Below are positions 10,172-18,187 of a stretch of DNA of 64,000 nucleotides, one piece after another (the first letter of the stretch is position 1; every line of letters begins with the position of its first letter). Source of the stretch: CAVRIA01 sp963721115. Lineage in GTDB: Bacteria > Desulfobacterota > Binatia > HRBIN30 > CADEER01. The notes under the pieces were generated by a model. That model had not been told where the DNA came from. It searched no databases and saw only the letters and a program-made list of their open reading frames with translations. Location: assembly GCA_963721115.1 (NCBI GenBank), contig CAVRIA010000018.1:17048-81047 (forward strand), read 5' to 3'. The position numbers and the translations under genes were made by a program.

Positions 10172-11769
10172 GTGGCGCTGCCCCGCACTCGTTCCGGGGG
10201 CGAGAGGTGGACGAGCAGCGTCAGGAAGGCGGCGATTGCCAGCACGAAGAGGGCGGTCAGGGTCGCCGCCGGATCGGCGAGGAGCTTGGCCGCATAGGCG
10301 CCCGCGTTCTCGGCCAGGAAAAGGACGAAGATCGAGAGCAGGTAGAGGGGCGAAACCCACCGGATGACGAAGCGGAAACCGCGCGGCAGGCGCAACAACG
10401 CGCCGCGCTCGGCCTCCGCAATGCCGCGATCGACCCCCAGGACCCAGGCGAAGACCAGGACCATCGTGGTCGCCAGCAGGAAGATGCCCACCTGGCCCAC
10501 CCAGAAATCCATGATGTCCAGCGCCACCAGATCGCGGCTGAAGTACACCACCAGCAGCGAGCCGGCGGTGGTGACGAGGCCGAGCAACGACACCGAGCTG
10601 CGCCGCTCGAGCCCGAAGCTCTCCTCGAGGAAGGCGATGACCGGCTGCAGCATCGAGAGCGAGGACGTCACCGCCGCGAGGAACAGCAGGAAGAACCACA
10701 GGAAGCCGAAGAGCGAGCCGGCCGGCATGTACTCGAAGATCACGGGCAGCGTGTAGAATCCGAGGCCGAAGGTCGAGCCGGCGACCTTCTGTACGGGGTC
10801 CGCGCCGAGAAAGAGGAACGCCGCGGGGACGGTGATCAGGCCTCCCAGGCAGACCTCGCAGAACTCGTTGGTCGCCGACGCCGTCAGCCCCGAGAGCACC
10901 AGGTCGTCGTCCGGGCGCAAGTAGCTGGCGTAGGTGATGATGATGCCGAAGCCGATCGCCAGGCTGAAGAACACCTGGCCGGTCGCCTGCAGCCAGATCT
11001 CCGGATTGGCCAGCATGCCGAGCAGGGTCTGGCCGGGCGGAATCTTCGGATTCCACATGAAGCCGAGCGCGTTCAGGACGTTGCGGTCCGGCAGCGACGG
11101 GTCGGGCGTGCCGAGCGTCAGGACGCGGATCAGAACGATCACCGCGGCGCCGACGAGAAGCGGCATGGCGACCTTGCAGAACGCCTCGACGCCGCGCGAC
11201 AGGCCGCGGTAGATGAGGATGAAGTTGAGGGCGGTGACGAGCAGCAGCGCGACGACGGCGGGCTGAACGCCGTGCGCGGTGACGAAGCCGTTCTGCCGCG
11301 CGCCGACGAAGTGCTCGAAGAACGCGGCGTAGGCGCTCGGGTCCTTTCCCAGGCGCAGGGCGCCGCTCAGGTAGTACCAGGCGTAGGCGAGGCACCAGGC
11401 CTCGATGTACACGTAGTACATGTAGACGACCAGGGGCACGAGGAGGGCGAGGACGCCGAGGTAGTGCCCGTAGCGCCAGCCGGTGACGCTGCGCAGGATG
11501 CCCGGGGCGCCGTTGTGGCCGAGCTGGCCGCCGCAGCGCCCCACGGTCCACTCCGCCCAACAGATCGGGATGCCGATCAACAGGATGGCGACGAAGTACG
11601 GAATGAGGAAAAGGCCGCCGCCGTATTTGGCGGCCAGGCCGGGAAAGCGCAGGAAGTTCCCCAGGCCCACCGCCGAGCCCGAGACCGCCAGCACGACGCC
11701 GAGCCGCGAGCCCCAGTGCTCGGGCCGGCGCCCTCCACCCCCTTCGCTGGCCACGTCCACCTCTCCCAA
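10168..11769 (-). CDS. Sodium-dependent transporter, NSS/SNF family (first copy)
   Basis: This is a 533-residue membrane transporter with about 12 hydrophobic helices. It has the family's helix-1 signature, AVSGSAVGLGNFLRFPGLAAKYGGG, in which the unwound AVGLGNFLRFP binds sodium and substrate. Bacterial members import amino acids with Na+. The helix-6 block SLAIGFGIIITYASYL is also present. It is translationally coupled to a 51-residue membrane protein. A second NSS gene lies at 25501-26838; the two share the helix-1 motif but are otherwise clearly diverged. Substrate unknown. Confidence 0.93.
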   Translation of the reverse strand: MGEVDVASEGGGGRRPEHWGSRLGVVLAVSGSAVGLGNFLRFPGLAAKYGGGLFLIPYFVAILLIGIPICWAEWTVGRCGGQLGHNGAPGILRSVTGWRYGHYLGVLALLVPLVVYMYYVYIEAWCLAYAWYYLSGALRLGKDPSAYAAFFEHFVGARQNGFVTAHGVQPAVVALLLVTALNFILIYRGLSRGVEAFCKVAMPLLVGAAVIVLIRVLTLGTPDPSLPDRNVLNALGFMWNPKIPPGQTLLGMLANPEIWLQATGQVFFSLAIGFGIIITYASYLRPDDDLVLSGLTASATNEFCEVCLGGLITVPAAFLFLGADPVQKVAGSTFGLGFYTLPVIFEYMPAGSLFGFLWFFLLFLAAVTSSLSMLQPVIAFLEESFGLERRSSVSLLGLVTTAGSLLVVYFSRDLVALDIMDFWVGQVGIFLLATTMVLVFAWVLGVDRGIAEAERGALLRLPRGFRFVIRWVSPLYLLSIFVLFLAENAGAYAAKLLADPAATLTALFVLAIAAFLTLLVHLSPPERVRGSAT

Positions 11770-11805
11770 CGCCGTCGCTCTCTCGCCGATCGAGACTTCC
11801 GATCG

Positions 11806-13422
11806 CTACGATACCAGCTTGAGCTTGTTGCGCGCCGCCTTGCCGACCTTGGTCCGGCCGTGCTTCTCGGCCACGTGCGCCAACAGCTCGCGCGCCACCG
11901 CCTGCGCCTCGCCGCGCTGCTCGGCGAGGTTGAAGGCGACGTAGTACAGGTCCTCGGGGGTCGGGGCGCGCTCGCGCCGCAGCCGCTCGGCGAGCGGGAA
12001 GGGCGTCTCCGCCAGCGCGCGCAGCTCGTCGAGCGCTGGGTCGCGGCGCCGAACCGGGGTCGCCAGACCGTGCTGGTGCGACTTGAGCGTCGCCACCGCA
12101 AACGCGTAGCGCGTCTCCGAGTCCCACGCCGGCGAGTCCTTGAGCAGAGCCAGCCAGCGCGCGCTGTCGGAAAAGCGCTGCGCCTTGCGCAGGTGCGCGG
12201 CCCGACTCCGCACCTGCGCGGCCGTCCACTCGGCGTCGAGCTCCCCGAGAAAGTGGAGGTAGGCGGCGTAGAGGCGGTCCTCGCGCCGTTCCAACGCCTT
12301 CTCGAGCTTCTGCCAGAGGGCGGTGAGGGTCGGCCTCTTCCAGCCCCGATCGTGCAGAAGAAGAATGTCGGACAGCGTCCACGCCTTGCGCTCGTCCTCG
12401 CAGGCGAGAAACTCCTTCATCAGCTCCGCGCGCGCCGCCGGCAGGCTCTTCAGCGACGCCGTCGCCTGGTCGCGCCGCGCGTAGCTGTCGTCGGTCAGGT
12501 AGCCGATCAGCGTCTTGACCACCGAGGCCGATTCGAAGGCGCCGAGCTTCTGCACGGCGAAGCGTTTGACCAGCGGCTGCGGGCTCTCGGCGAGACGGCT
12601 GAGCGTTCCCATGTGGGCGCGGTCGATGGGCTGGTCCTCCAGCAGCCGGACCGCCGGCCGCACGAGATTCGCCTCGTCCTCCTCGTCGAGGACCGGCAGC
12701 AGCCGCTCGACCTCGCCGGGGCTCAGCTTCTGTCCGCGCAGGCACTGCTGAAGGGCGCCCAGGGCGTGACTTCGGACGACGGGCGGCTGGCGCGAGTCGA
12801 GCATGGCGAAAAGCGTCTTGCGGGCCTTGGCATCGCCCAGACCGCCGAGCAGCTTGGCCGCCGCGACCAGGGGAGCGCGATGCCCCTTGGCCGCCGCGGC
12901 CAGTGAAGTGGCGCGGCGGAAGAGGTCCTCGCGAGAGCGCGGGTTGCTGTCCGGGAGGGAGGCGATGAGCGCGTCGCAGGCGGCTCGGTTGGCGTCGAAG
13001 TCGTCACCGGCCATGAGATCGAAGAGGAAGTCGAGAGCACCTGCGGAGCGCACCCGGGCGCAGAGGTCGATGATCGCGTTCAGGCGGCGCCGCGGTCCGT
13101 CCTTCGCCAGCTTGCGCACCGGCGCCACGGCGCCCTGACCGTAGGCGGCCAGGATGCCGACCACGCGGCCGCGCAGCGCGTCGTTCTCGACGTCGAGGAG
13201 TGGCAGCAGGGCCGGCAGGCCGTCTTTCGGCCGCGCCGCCTCGAAGTAGCCGAGCGCGAAGTCGCGCACCACGACGTTGGGGCTCTCGAGCGCGCGGCTG
13301 ACGCTCCGAATCACGTCGGCCTGTGTCGGCCCGAGGCGCGCCAGGACGAGGAGCGCGGCACAGCGCGCCTCGACGTCGGCCTGGTCGAGCAGGCCGAGCA
13401 GCCCCTTGAGCGTGGCGTCCAC
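11806..13422 (-). CDS. HEAT-repeat protein
   Basis: The 538-residue soluble protein has no signal peptide. Its first 330 or so residues are repeated helical hairpins of HEAT/PBS-lyase type, for example ARCAALLVLARLG, RSHALGALQQCL and RRDQATASLKSLP. The C-terminal third is helical with TPR-like character and ends in a basic segment. Such proteins are scaffolds; no enzymatic motif is visible. It lies 36 bases upstream of the NSS transporter on the same strand and may be co-transcribed with it. The start ATG opens the first repeat. Confidence 0.75.
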   Translation of the reverse strand: MDATLKGLLGLLDQADVEARCAALLVLARLGPTQADVIRSVSRALESPNVVVRDFALGYFEAARPKDGLPALLPLLDVENDALRGRVVGILAAYGQGAVAPVRKLAKDGPRRRLNAIIDLCARVRSAGALDFLFDLMAGDDFDANRAACDALIASLPDSNPRSREDLFRRATSLAAAAKGHRAPLVAAAKLLGGLGDAKARKTLFAMLDSRQPPVVRSHALGALQQCLRGQKLSPGEVERLLPVLDEEDEANLVRPAVRLLEDQPIDRAHMGTLSRLAESPQPLVKRFAVQKLGAFESASVVKTLIGYLTDDSYARRDQATASLKSLPAARAELMKEFLACEDERKAWTLSDILLLHDRGWKRPTLTALWQKLEKALERREDRLYAAYLHFLGELDAEWTAAQVRSRAAHLRKAQRFSDSARWLALLKDSPAWDSETRYAFAVATLKSHQHGLATPVRRRDPALDELRALAETPFPLAERLRRERAPTPEDLYYVAFNLAEQRGEAQAVARELLAHVAEKHGRTKVGKAARNKLKLVS

Positions 13423-13557
13423 GGCGCCTGCCTACCAAAGCCGGGGACGGGAAGGCAAAACGGCGCCGCGCCCGGGTTGAAGTCGCCGGCCGGTCCCGGG
13501 CCGCCGCTTGTCGCGCCGGCAGCCTCGTGCCAATGGTCGGCAGCGCAAGGAGGGATC

Positions 13558-14406
13558 GTGAACTACGCGGACAAGGTCGTCATCGTCACCGGGGCTTCCT
13601 CGGGAATCGGATTCGTCACCGCGAAGGCTTTCGCCCGGCGCGGCGCCACCGTGGTCGCCGTGGCGCGGCGGGAGGCGAACCTGCAGGAGCTGATTCGCGA
13701 GTGCCGGCAGCAAGCGCCAGCCAGCTCGTACATGGCCGGAGATCTGGCGGAGCGGGCCTTCGCCGAGCGCGTGGTCGACGAGACGGCGGCGCGGCACGGT
13801 CGCCTGGACGTTCTGGTCAACAACGCGGCCGTCTCCAAGCACAAGCAGATCTACCACATGTCGGCGGACGAGGCGGAGTACGTGATGCGTATCAACTTCC
13901 TGTCGACGGTGTGGACGACCTTCGCGGCGATCCCGCACATGCTGCGCCAGGGAGGCGGCTCGATCGTCAACATCTCCTCGTTCGCCGCCAAGGTGGCGCC
14001 GCCGCGCGAGTCGCTCTACGCGGCGTCGAAGTTCGCGATGAACGGTTTCACCGAAGGGCTGTGGAACGATCTGGCCGGCTCGAACATTCACGTCGGGCTG
14101 ATCAACCCGGGCCCGATCGACACCGAGATCTGGCTGAAGGAAGACGAGCCGGTGGCCTATCACGGCCGCAAGTACCCTCCCGAGCTCGTCGCCGACGCGA
14201 TCTTCGAGGTCATCGAGAAGCGGCGCTTCGAGATGACCGTGCCGCGCCGGAATCCGATGCTGGTCACCGCCCGTCTGTTGCGCCTGCTGCTGCCCGGCGT
14301 ATTGCGCATGGGGATGGCGCGCAGCGATCCGGTGCCGCGCGAGATCGTCGAAAAGGCGCGCCGCCGCGCCCAGGCGGGAAAGCGCCTGGGCGACGTCGAC
14401 GAGTGA
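13558..14406 (+). CDS. Short-chain dehydrogenase/reductase
   Basis: This is an NAD(P)-dependent oxidoreductase of classical SDR type, 282 residues. Visible are the glycine-rich cofactor loop TGASSGIG, NNAA, and the catalytic Ser and YAASK motif (SFAAKVAPPRESLYAASK). The C-terminal extension after the Rossmann core (about 230-282, with a hydrophobic stretch LLRLLLPGVLRMGMA) suggests a membrane-associated member such as those acting on lipids or ketones. The GTG start is chosen because AAGGAGGG lies just upstream; the frame also runs open to 13477 without a site. Confidence 0.9.
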   Translation: MNYADKVVIVTGASSGIGFVTAKAFARRGATVVAVARREANLQELIRECRQQAPASSYMAGDLAERAFAERVVDETAARHGRLDVLVNNAAVSKHKQIYHMSADEAEYVMRINFLSTVWTTFAAIPHMLRQGGGSIVNISSFAAKVAPPRESLYAASKFAMNGFTEGLWNDLAGSNIHVGLINPGPIDTEIWLKEDEPVAYHGRKYPPELVADAIFEVIEKRRFEMTVPRRNPMLVTARLLRLLLPGVLRMGMARSDPVPREIVEKARRRAQAGKRLGDVDE

Positions 14407-14464
14407 TGGAGTCGAAGAGCGAGGCCGAGCGACGGTCCCCGGGCCGCAGGAGGACGGCGGTCCT

Positions 14465-14836
14465 TCAGTCGTCCTCGGGGCAGTTCGCCAGGACGGTGTC
14501 GCCGCGAACGGCGAGGGGCACGCGCGTGAGGCACTGCCCGATCGGCGGGCCGGCGACGCACTGGCCCGTGCCGGGCTCGTAACAGGCGCCGTGGGTGGCG
14601 CACTGGATGTAGGCGCCGTCCTCGGTGAGGAAGCGGTTCTCGATCCAGTCCATCGTCATCGGCACGTGGCAGCAGCGGTTGACCCAGGCGTGCAGCGCGC
14701 CCCCGTGGTTGATGACGAAGGCCTCGATCTCGTGTCCGTCGCAGAGCAGGAAGAACTTCTTCGTCTGCCCCGGCGCGATCTCGCCGACGCGCGCCACCGG
14801 CACGCCTCCCGACGTTGGATCCGATCCCCCGCACAT
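14465..14836 (-). CDS. Rieske [2Fe-2S] domain protein
   Basis: This is a small Rieske ferredoxin-like protein of about 123 residues. The cluster ligands are visible as CCH (Cys-x-His) in VNRCCHVPM and CATH (Cys-x-x-His) in IQCATHGACYEP, 23 residues apart. It is likely an electron-transfer component for an oxygenase or reductase, but none adjoins it; the convergent SDR could be a partner. The start at 14836 (MCGGSDPTSGG) is the one nearest the domain, although no clear ribosome site precedes it. An upstream ATG at 14998 would add a low-complexity region. Confidence 0.85.
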   Translation of the reverse strand: MCGGSDPTSGGVPVARVGEIAPGQTKKFFLLCDGHEIEAFVINHGGALHAWVNRCCHVPMTMDWIENRFLTEDGAYIQCATHGACYEPGTGQCVAGPPIGQCLTRVPLAVRGDTVLANCPEDD

Positions 14837-15012
14837 GCGGTCGTCATAGCAGGCGATCGCGGGCGCACAAACGCGTGACGGAGAGGCCCTCGGTGAATCG
14901 GGAGCAGGCCCGCGCCCGCGCCGGCCCGCGCTGGCGTCGTCGCCGCCTTGCGCCCCCGAATCAAGGTGGGTATGAGTCAGCCCAGTTCTTCTCTCCAAGA
15001 AAGGTACGTGTG

Positions 15013-15618
15013 ATGAAGAGCAACAAGGGGATGCTGGTGGTCGCGTTCGCCGCTCTGTTGGCGGTGCCGCTGGGGTTCGGCGCGGCGCAGGCGGCCGAGA
15101 GCAAGAATCCGGTGGTGCTGCTGTCGACGACGATGGGCGACATCAAGGTCGAGCTCTATCCGGACAAGGCGCCGAAGACGGTCGAGAACTTCCTGACCTA
15201 CGTCAAAGCCGGCTTCTACGACGGCACCATCTTCCACCGCGTCATTCCGAACTTCATGATCCAGGGCGGCGGCGTGGACAAGGACATGAACGAGAAGAAG
15301 ACGCGCGCGCCGATTCAGAACGAGGCGGGAAACGGGTTGAAGAACGAGACCGGGACCATCGCCATGGCGCGGACCAGCGATCCGCACAGTGCCACCGCGC
15401 AGTTCTTCATCAACGTGAAGGACAACGCCTTCCTCGATCATCGCGACGAGAGCACACAGGGGTGGGGGTACACCGTGTTCGGCAAGGTGATCGACGGCAT
15501 GGACGTGGTCCACAAGATCGAGAAGGTTCCGACCGGGCAGCACGGCATGTTCCGCGACGTGCCGAAGGAGCCGGTCGTCATCAAGAGCGCCAAGGTGCTG
15601 ACTCCGGCGGGAACCTGA
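15013..15618 (+). CDS. Periplasmic peptidyl-prolyl cis-trans isomerase (cyclophilin type)
   Basis: This is a cyclophilin that isomerises X-Pro bonds. The 201-residue protein has a cleavable signal peptide (KSNKGMLVVAFAALLAVPLG ending AQAAES) and a full cyclophilin core. Motifs include FYDGTIFHRVIPNFMIQGGG with the catalytic Arg, GTIAMARTSDPHSATAQFFIN, and FGKVIDGMDVV. The signal peptide points to a periplasmic PpiA-like role. The ATG at 15013 follows AAGAAAGG. The HAD phosphatase gene begins 10 bases downstream. Confidence 0.94.
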   Translation: MKSNKGMLVVAFAALLAVPLGFGAAQAAESKNPVVLLSTTMGDIKVELYPDKAPKTVENFLTYVKAGFYDGTIFHRVIPNFMIQGGGVDKDMNEKKTRAPIQNEAGNGLKNETGTIAMARTSDPHSATAQFFINVKDNAFLDHRDESTQGWGYTVFGKVIDGMDVVHKIEKVPTGQHGMFRDVPKEPVVIKSAKVLTPAGT

Positions 15619-15628
15619 GGAGCCGCGG

Positions 15629-16328
15629 ATGCGGCCGAGCGCCGGCGTGATCTTCGACCTCGACGGCGTCATCGTCGACTCGGAAGAGCTGCAGTACCGC
15701 GCCTACGCCAGCGTTCTGACTTCTGTCGGCGTCGAAATCGGCCGCGCCGAGTACGCCCGCGAGTGGATCGCCGGCGGCCGCGGGCCGGAGTACGCCGTTC
15801 ACACCTACCGCCTGCCCTTCGGGGCGGCCGAGCTGCGGCGGCGCAAGAGGCCGGTCTACCGGGAGATGCTGCGGCGCCGACGCCGCCCTCATGCCCGGCG
15901 CGAGCGAGGCCGTATCGCGCCTCGGCGGTACTTTCGCCCTCGCCCTGGCGACCAACTCCAACCGCGAGGAGGCGGCCTTCGTTCTCGACCACTTCGGCCT
16001 GCGGCCGGCGTTCGCGGCGGTGGTGACGCGCGAGGACTATGGCGAGGCCAAGCCCGCTCCGGATGCCTTCGTCACCGCCGCGGCGCGGCTCGGCCTGGCG
16101 CCGGGCCGTTGCGTCGCCGTCGAGGACGCCGAGCGCGGCGTGCGAGCGGCGGCGCGGGCGGGGTGCCGCTGTGTCGCCGTGCCGCACGCGTTCACCGCCG
16201 GTCAAGACTTCACGCTCGCGGATGCGGTCGTCGGCGGTCTCGACGAGCTGACCGCGGAGCTGATCGCCTCCCTGCTCGCCGCCGGCGGGGCGAGCGACGC
16301 CCCGGCCTCCGTCCGGGCGAGAACCTGA
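15629..16328 (+). CDS. HAD-superfamily phosphatase (beta-phosphoglucomutase-like), frameshifted
   Basis: The N-terminal part, with the nucleophile motif FDLDGVIVDSEELQYRAY, is read in one frame to about 15875. The rest, with the threonine motif ATNSN, the lysine motif GEAKPAPDAF and the acidic motif CVAVEDAERGV, is read in another frame to the stop at 16326-16328. The span is one base over a multiple of three. Joined, it gives about 232 residues, the normal length for a subfamily IA HAD phosphatase or phosphoglucomutase with an alpha-helical cap. Substrate not determinable. The two halves share one start with a good context (GGAGCCGCGG ATG). Confidence 0.85.
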
Positions 16329-16472
16329 GGAGTGATCAAGCGCTGCGCGCACCCGAAGACCCGTGGAAAAGGGACGGAAAAGGGACCAGGAGGCCCCACG
16401 GACTCGGCGCGCGGGGCCGAGGGAGCGCGAAGCGCGCACGGGGGCGAATTTCCAAAGGAGGGGAGGGACCAA

Positions 16473-16877
16473 ATGAGCTGGCTGTCCAATCCGGAGGCGG
16501 TGGGGCGCTTCCTGACCACGGGCTTCTTCGCCGTGGTCTTCCTGCAGTCGGGGCTCGACAAGCTGCTCGACTCGGCGGGCAACCTCGCCTACATCCGCGA
16601 CGTGTTCAAGAACGGCGCGGTGCCGCAGCCCCTCGTGCCGCTGCTGTTCTGGACGCTCACCGTGCTCGAGCTGAGCGCCGGGGTGTTGTGCGGGCTCGGA
16701 ATCCTGCTCGGCAGCTTTCGCCACGCCGGCATGGGACTCGCCGCGGCCGGCGTGTTCGTCGCCGGTCTGGCCCTGATCGGGCTCATCGCCGGCCAGCGGA
16801 TGGCCAAGGACTACGCGGGTGCCGCGGTGATCGCGGCGTACTTCGCGGTGGTGCTGATCGGGATCAGTCTCTTCTGA
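16473..16877 (+). CDS. DoxX-like membrane protein
   Basis: The 134-residue product has four hydrophobic helices and the DoxX-type outline: an N-terminal helix with FLQSGLDKLLD, a middle block LTVLELSAGVLCGLGIL and a GLAAAGVFVAGLAL helix. DoxX proteins are linked to thiosulfate:quinone and oxidative-stress systems, but most members lack a defined role. The ATG at 16473 follows GGAGGGGAGGGA, which decides against the in-frame start at 16332. The 144 bases upstream of it hold no other gene that I can support. Confidence 0.8.
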   Translation: MSWLSNPEAVGRFLTTGFFAVVFLQSGLDKLLDSAGNLAYIRDVFKNGAVPQPLVPLLFWTLTVLELSAGVLCGLGILLGSFRHAGMGLAAAGVFVAGLALIGLIAGQRMAKDYAGAAVIAAYFAVVLIGISLF

Positions 16878-16886
16878 GGCACCGGT

Positions 16887-17309
16887 TCAGTCCCCGATGA
16901 TCTTGATCAGGACCCGTTTGCTGCGGTTCCCGTCGAACTCGCCGTAGAAGATCTGCTCCCAGCGCCCGAAGTCGAGCTTGCCGCGGGTGACCGCGACCAC
17001 CACCTCGCGCCCCATGACCTGGCGCTTGTGGTGGGCGTCGCCGTTGTCCTCGCCGGTGCGGTTGTGGTGGTAGCGCTCGGGGCTGGGATCGAACGGCGCC
17101 AGTTGCTCGAGCCAGCGGGCGTAGTCCTCGTGCAGCCCGGGCTCGTCGTCGTTGATGAACACGCTGGAGGTGATGTGCATCGAGTTGACCAGACAGAGAC
17201 CCTCGCGGATGCCGCTCTCCGCCAGGGCGGCCTCGACCTGGGGGGTGATGTTCACGAAGCCCATGCGCGCCCGGACGTTCATGGGCAGAATCTGGCGATG
17301 GCTGCGCAT
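16887..17309 (-). CDS. YjbQ/UPF0047 family protein
   Basis: This 140-residue protein belongs to the YjbQ/UPF0047 family; some members show weak thiamine-phosphate synthase activity, and the physiological role is unsettled. Diagnostic blocks are VNSMHITSSVFINDDE, YHHNRTGEDNGDAHHKRQVMG, whose histidines surround a bound ion, and LDFGRWEQIFYGEFDG. It is convergent with the DoxX gene and downstream of the TerB-like gene on the same strand. The ATG at 17309 opens family-like sequence. Confidence 0.9.
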   Translation of the reverse strand: MRSHRQILPMNVRARMGFVNITPQVEAALAESGIREGLCLVNSMHITSSVFINDDEPGLHEDYARWLEQLAPFDPSPERYHHNRTGEDNGDAHHKRQVMGREVVVAVTRGKLDFGRWEQIFYGEFDGNRSKRVLIKIIGD

Positions 17310-17341
17310 ACGGCCAATATGGGCGCGGTGGCGGGGCGGGA

Positions 17342-17908
17342 TCAAGACGAGGACCGCCGGCCTCGGGCGGCGCGATCCCCCGGCCCGGCGAGCTTGAGCA
17401 CCTCGAGCCGGTCCCGGTAGCGAGCGCGGACATCGTTGGCGGCGCGGCGAGGGATGAGCAGGGCCGCGGCGATGCGGCGGATCTCGAGATCCTCCGCGTT
17501 CGAAATCAGGCGGTCGGCGGCGGCCACGGCGTAGAGGCATTCGAGCAGCGCCTCCTTGTCGGCGGGCGAGGCATACGCGTTGATGGCCCGATTCAGCAGG
17601 TAGTGGTGCATGCCCTGCAAGGTCTCCGACTCGTGGCGCACCAGGTCGACGACGAGGCGCGCCTCGTTGGCGTCGAGCTCCATGTGCTTGCGCAACAAAC
17701 GCGTGATCGACGCCTTCTCTTCCTCCGAGAAGGTCGTATCCGCGTATGCGACGCGAGCAAGCTGCCCCGCGAACGCCGCCAGGTAGTCGAGGCGTTCGGG
17801 CCCGAGTCGGGTCAGATGCCGGCGCAGCGCGGCAAGAAGCTCGCCGCGCGGCGAGCCCCCGCGGGCGGATTTCAGGCCGAGGGCCTCGAGAACGGTGCCG
17901 AACGTCAC
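17342..17908 (-). CDS. TerB-like tellurite-resistance-domain protein
   Basis: This is a helical protein of about 188 residues with a TerB/DjlA-type helix bundle. Typical segments are RVAYADTTFSEEEKASITRLL, HHYLLNRAINAYASPADKEALLECLYAVAAADRLISNAEDLEIRRIAAAL and the acidic loop between them. TerB domains bind metal and occur in stress and chaperone contexts. The GTG at 17908 is a guess: the frame stays open to an ATG at 18079, but those 57 residues are basic and featureless. No clear ribosome site is seen at either start. Confidence 0.75.
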   Translation of the reverse strand: MTFGTVLEALGLKSARGGSPRGELLAALRRHLTRLGPERLDYLAAFAGQLARVAYADTTFSEEEKASITRLLRKHMELDANEARLVVDLVRHESETLQGMHHYLLNRAINAYASPADKEALLECLYAVAAADRLISNAEDLEIRRIAAALLIPRRAANDVRARYRDRLEVLKLAGPGDRAARGRRSSS

Positions 17909-18187
17909 GGCGTTTGCCCCAGCATTTCGCAGACGTCGCCCGGTGCGCTGCAGCGCCGCCTTCGCCCTCCGCAATCTCGGTCGATCATCGAACGGTAGTA
18001 GACGGCGAACGCGCCCGCGGATCAAGAGCCGAGGCGCGTCGCATTCTTCTTGACAGGGGCGCCCATAGCATCGAAACAAGGAAGGTGGATGCCGGCATCG
18101 TCTTCAACGTCGAAGCCCGCGTCGCTCGCAAGTACCGTCGGATGTCGCTCTCGCGCAAAATGGGCCAACCCGAGAGAGGAGAGGACC
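17909..18187. other. Gap between divergent genes, no gene seen
   Basis: This stretch separates the TerB-like gene from the large secreted protein. It contains a TTGACA hexamer at 18050-18055 on the plus strand, but no well-spaced -10 box follows it. I find no gene, repeat or RNA in it. Confidence 0.4.

Noticed and set aside
10207..12906. An 899-residue plus-strand open frame
   Set aside because: It mirrors the NSS transporter and HEAT-repeat genes on the other strand; the sequence is Arg-, Glu- and Gln-rich with no protein character.
18050..18055. TTGACA upstream of the large secreted protein as a promoter
   Set aside because: No -10-like hexamer occurs 16-18 bases downstream.
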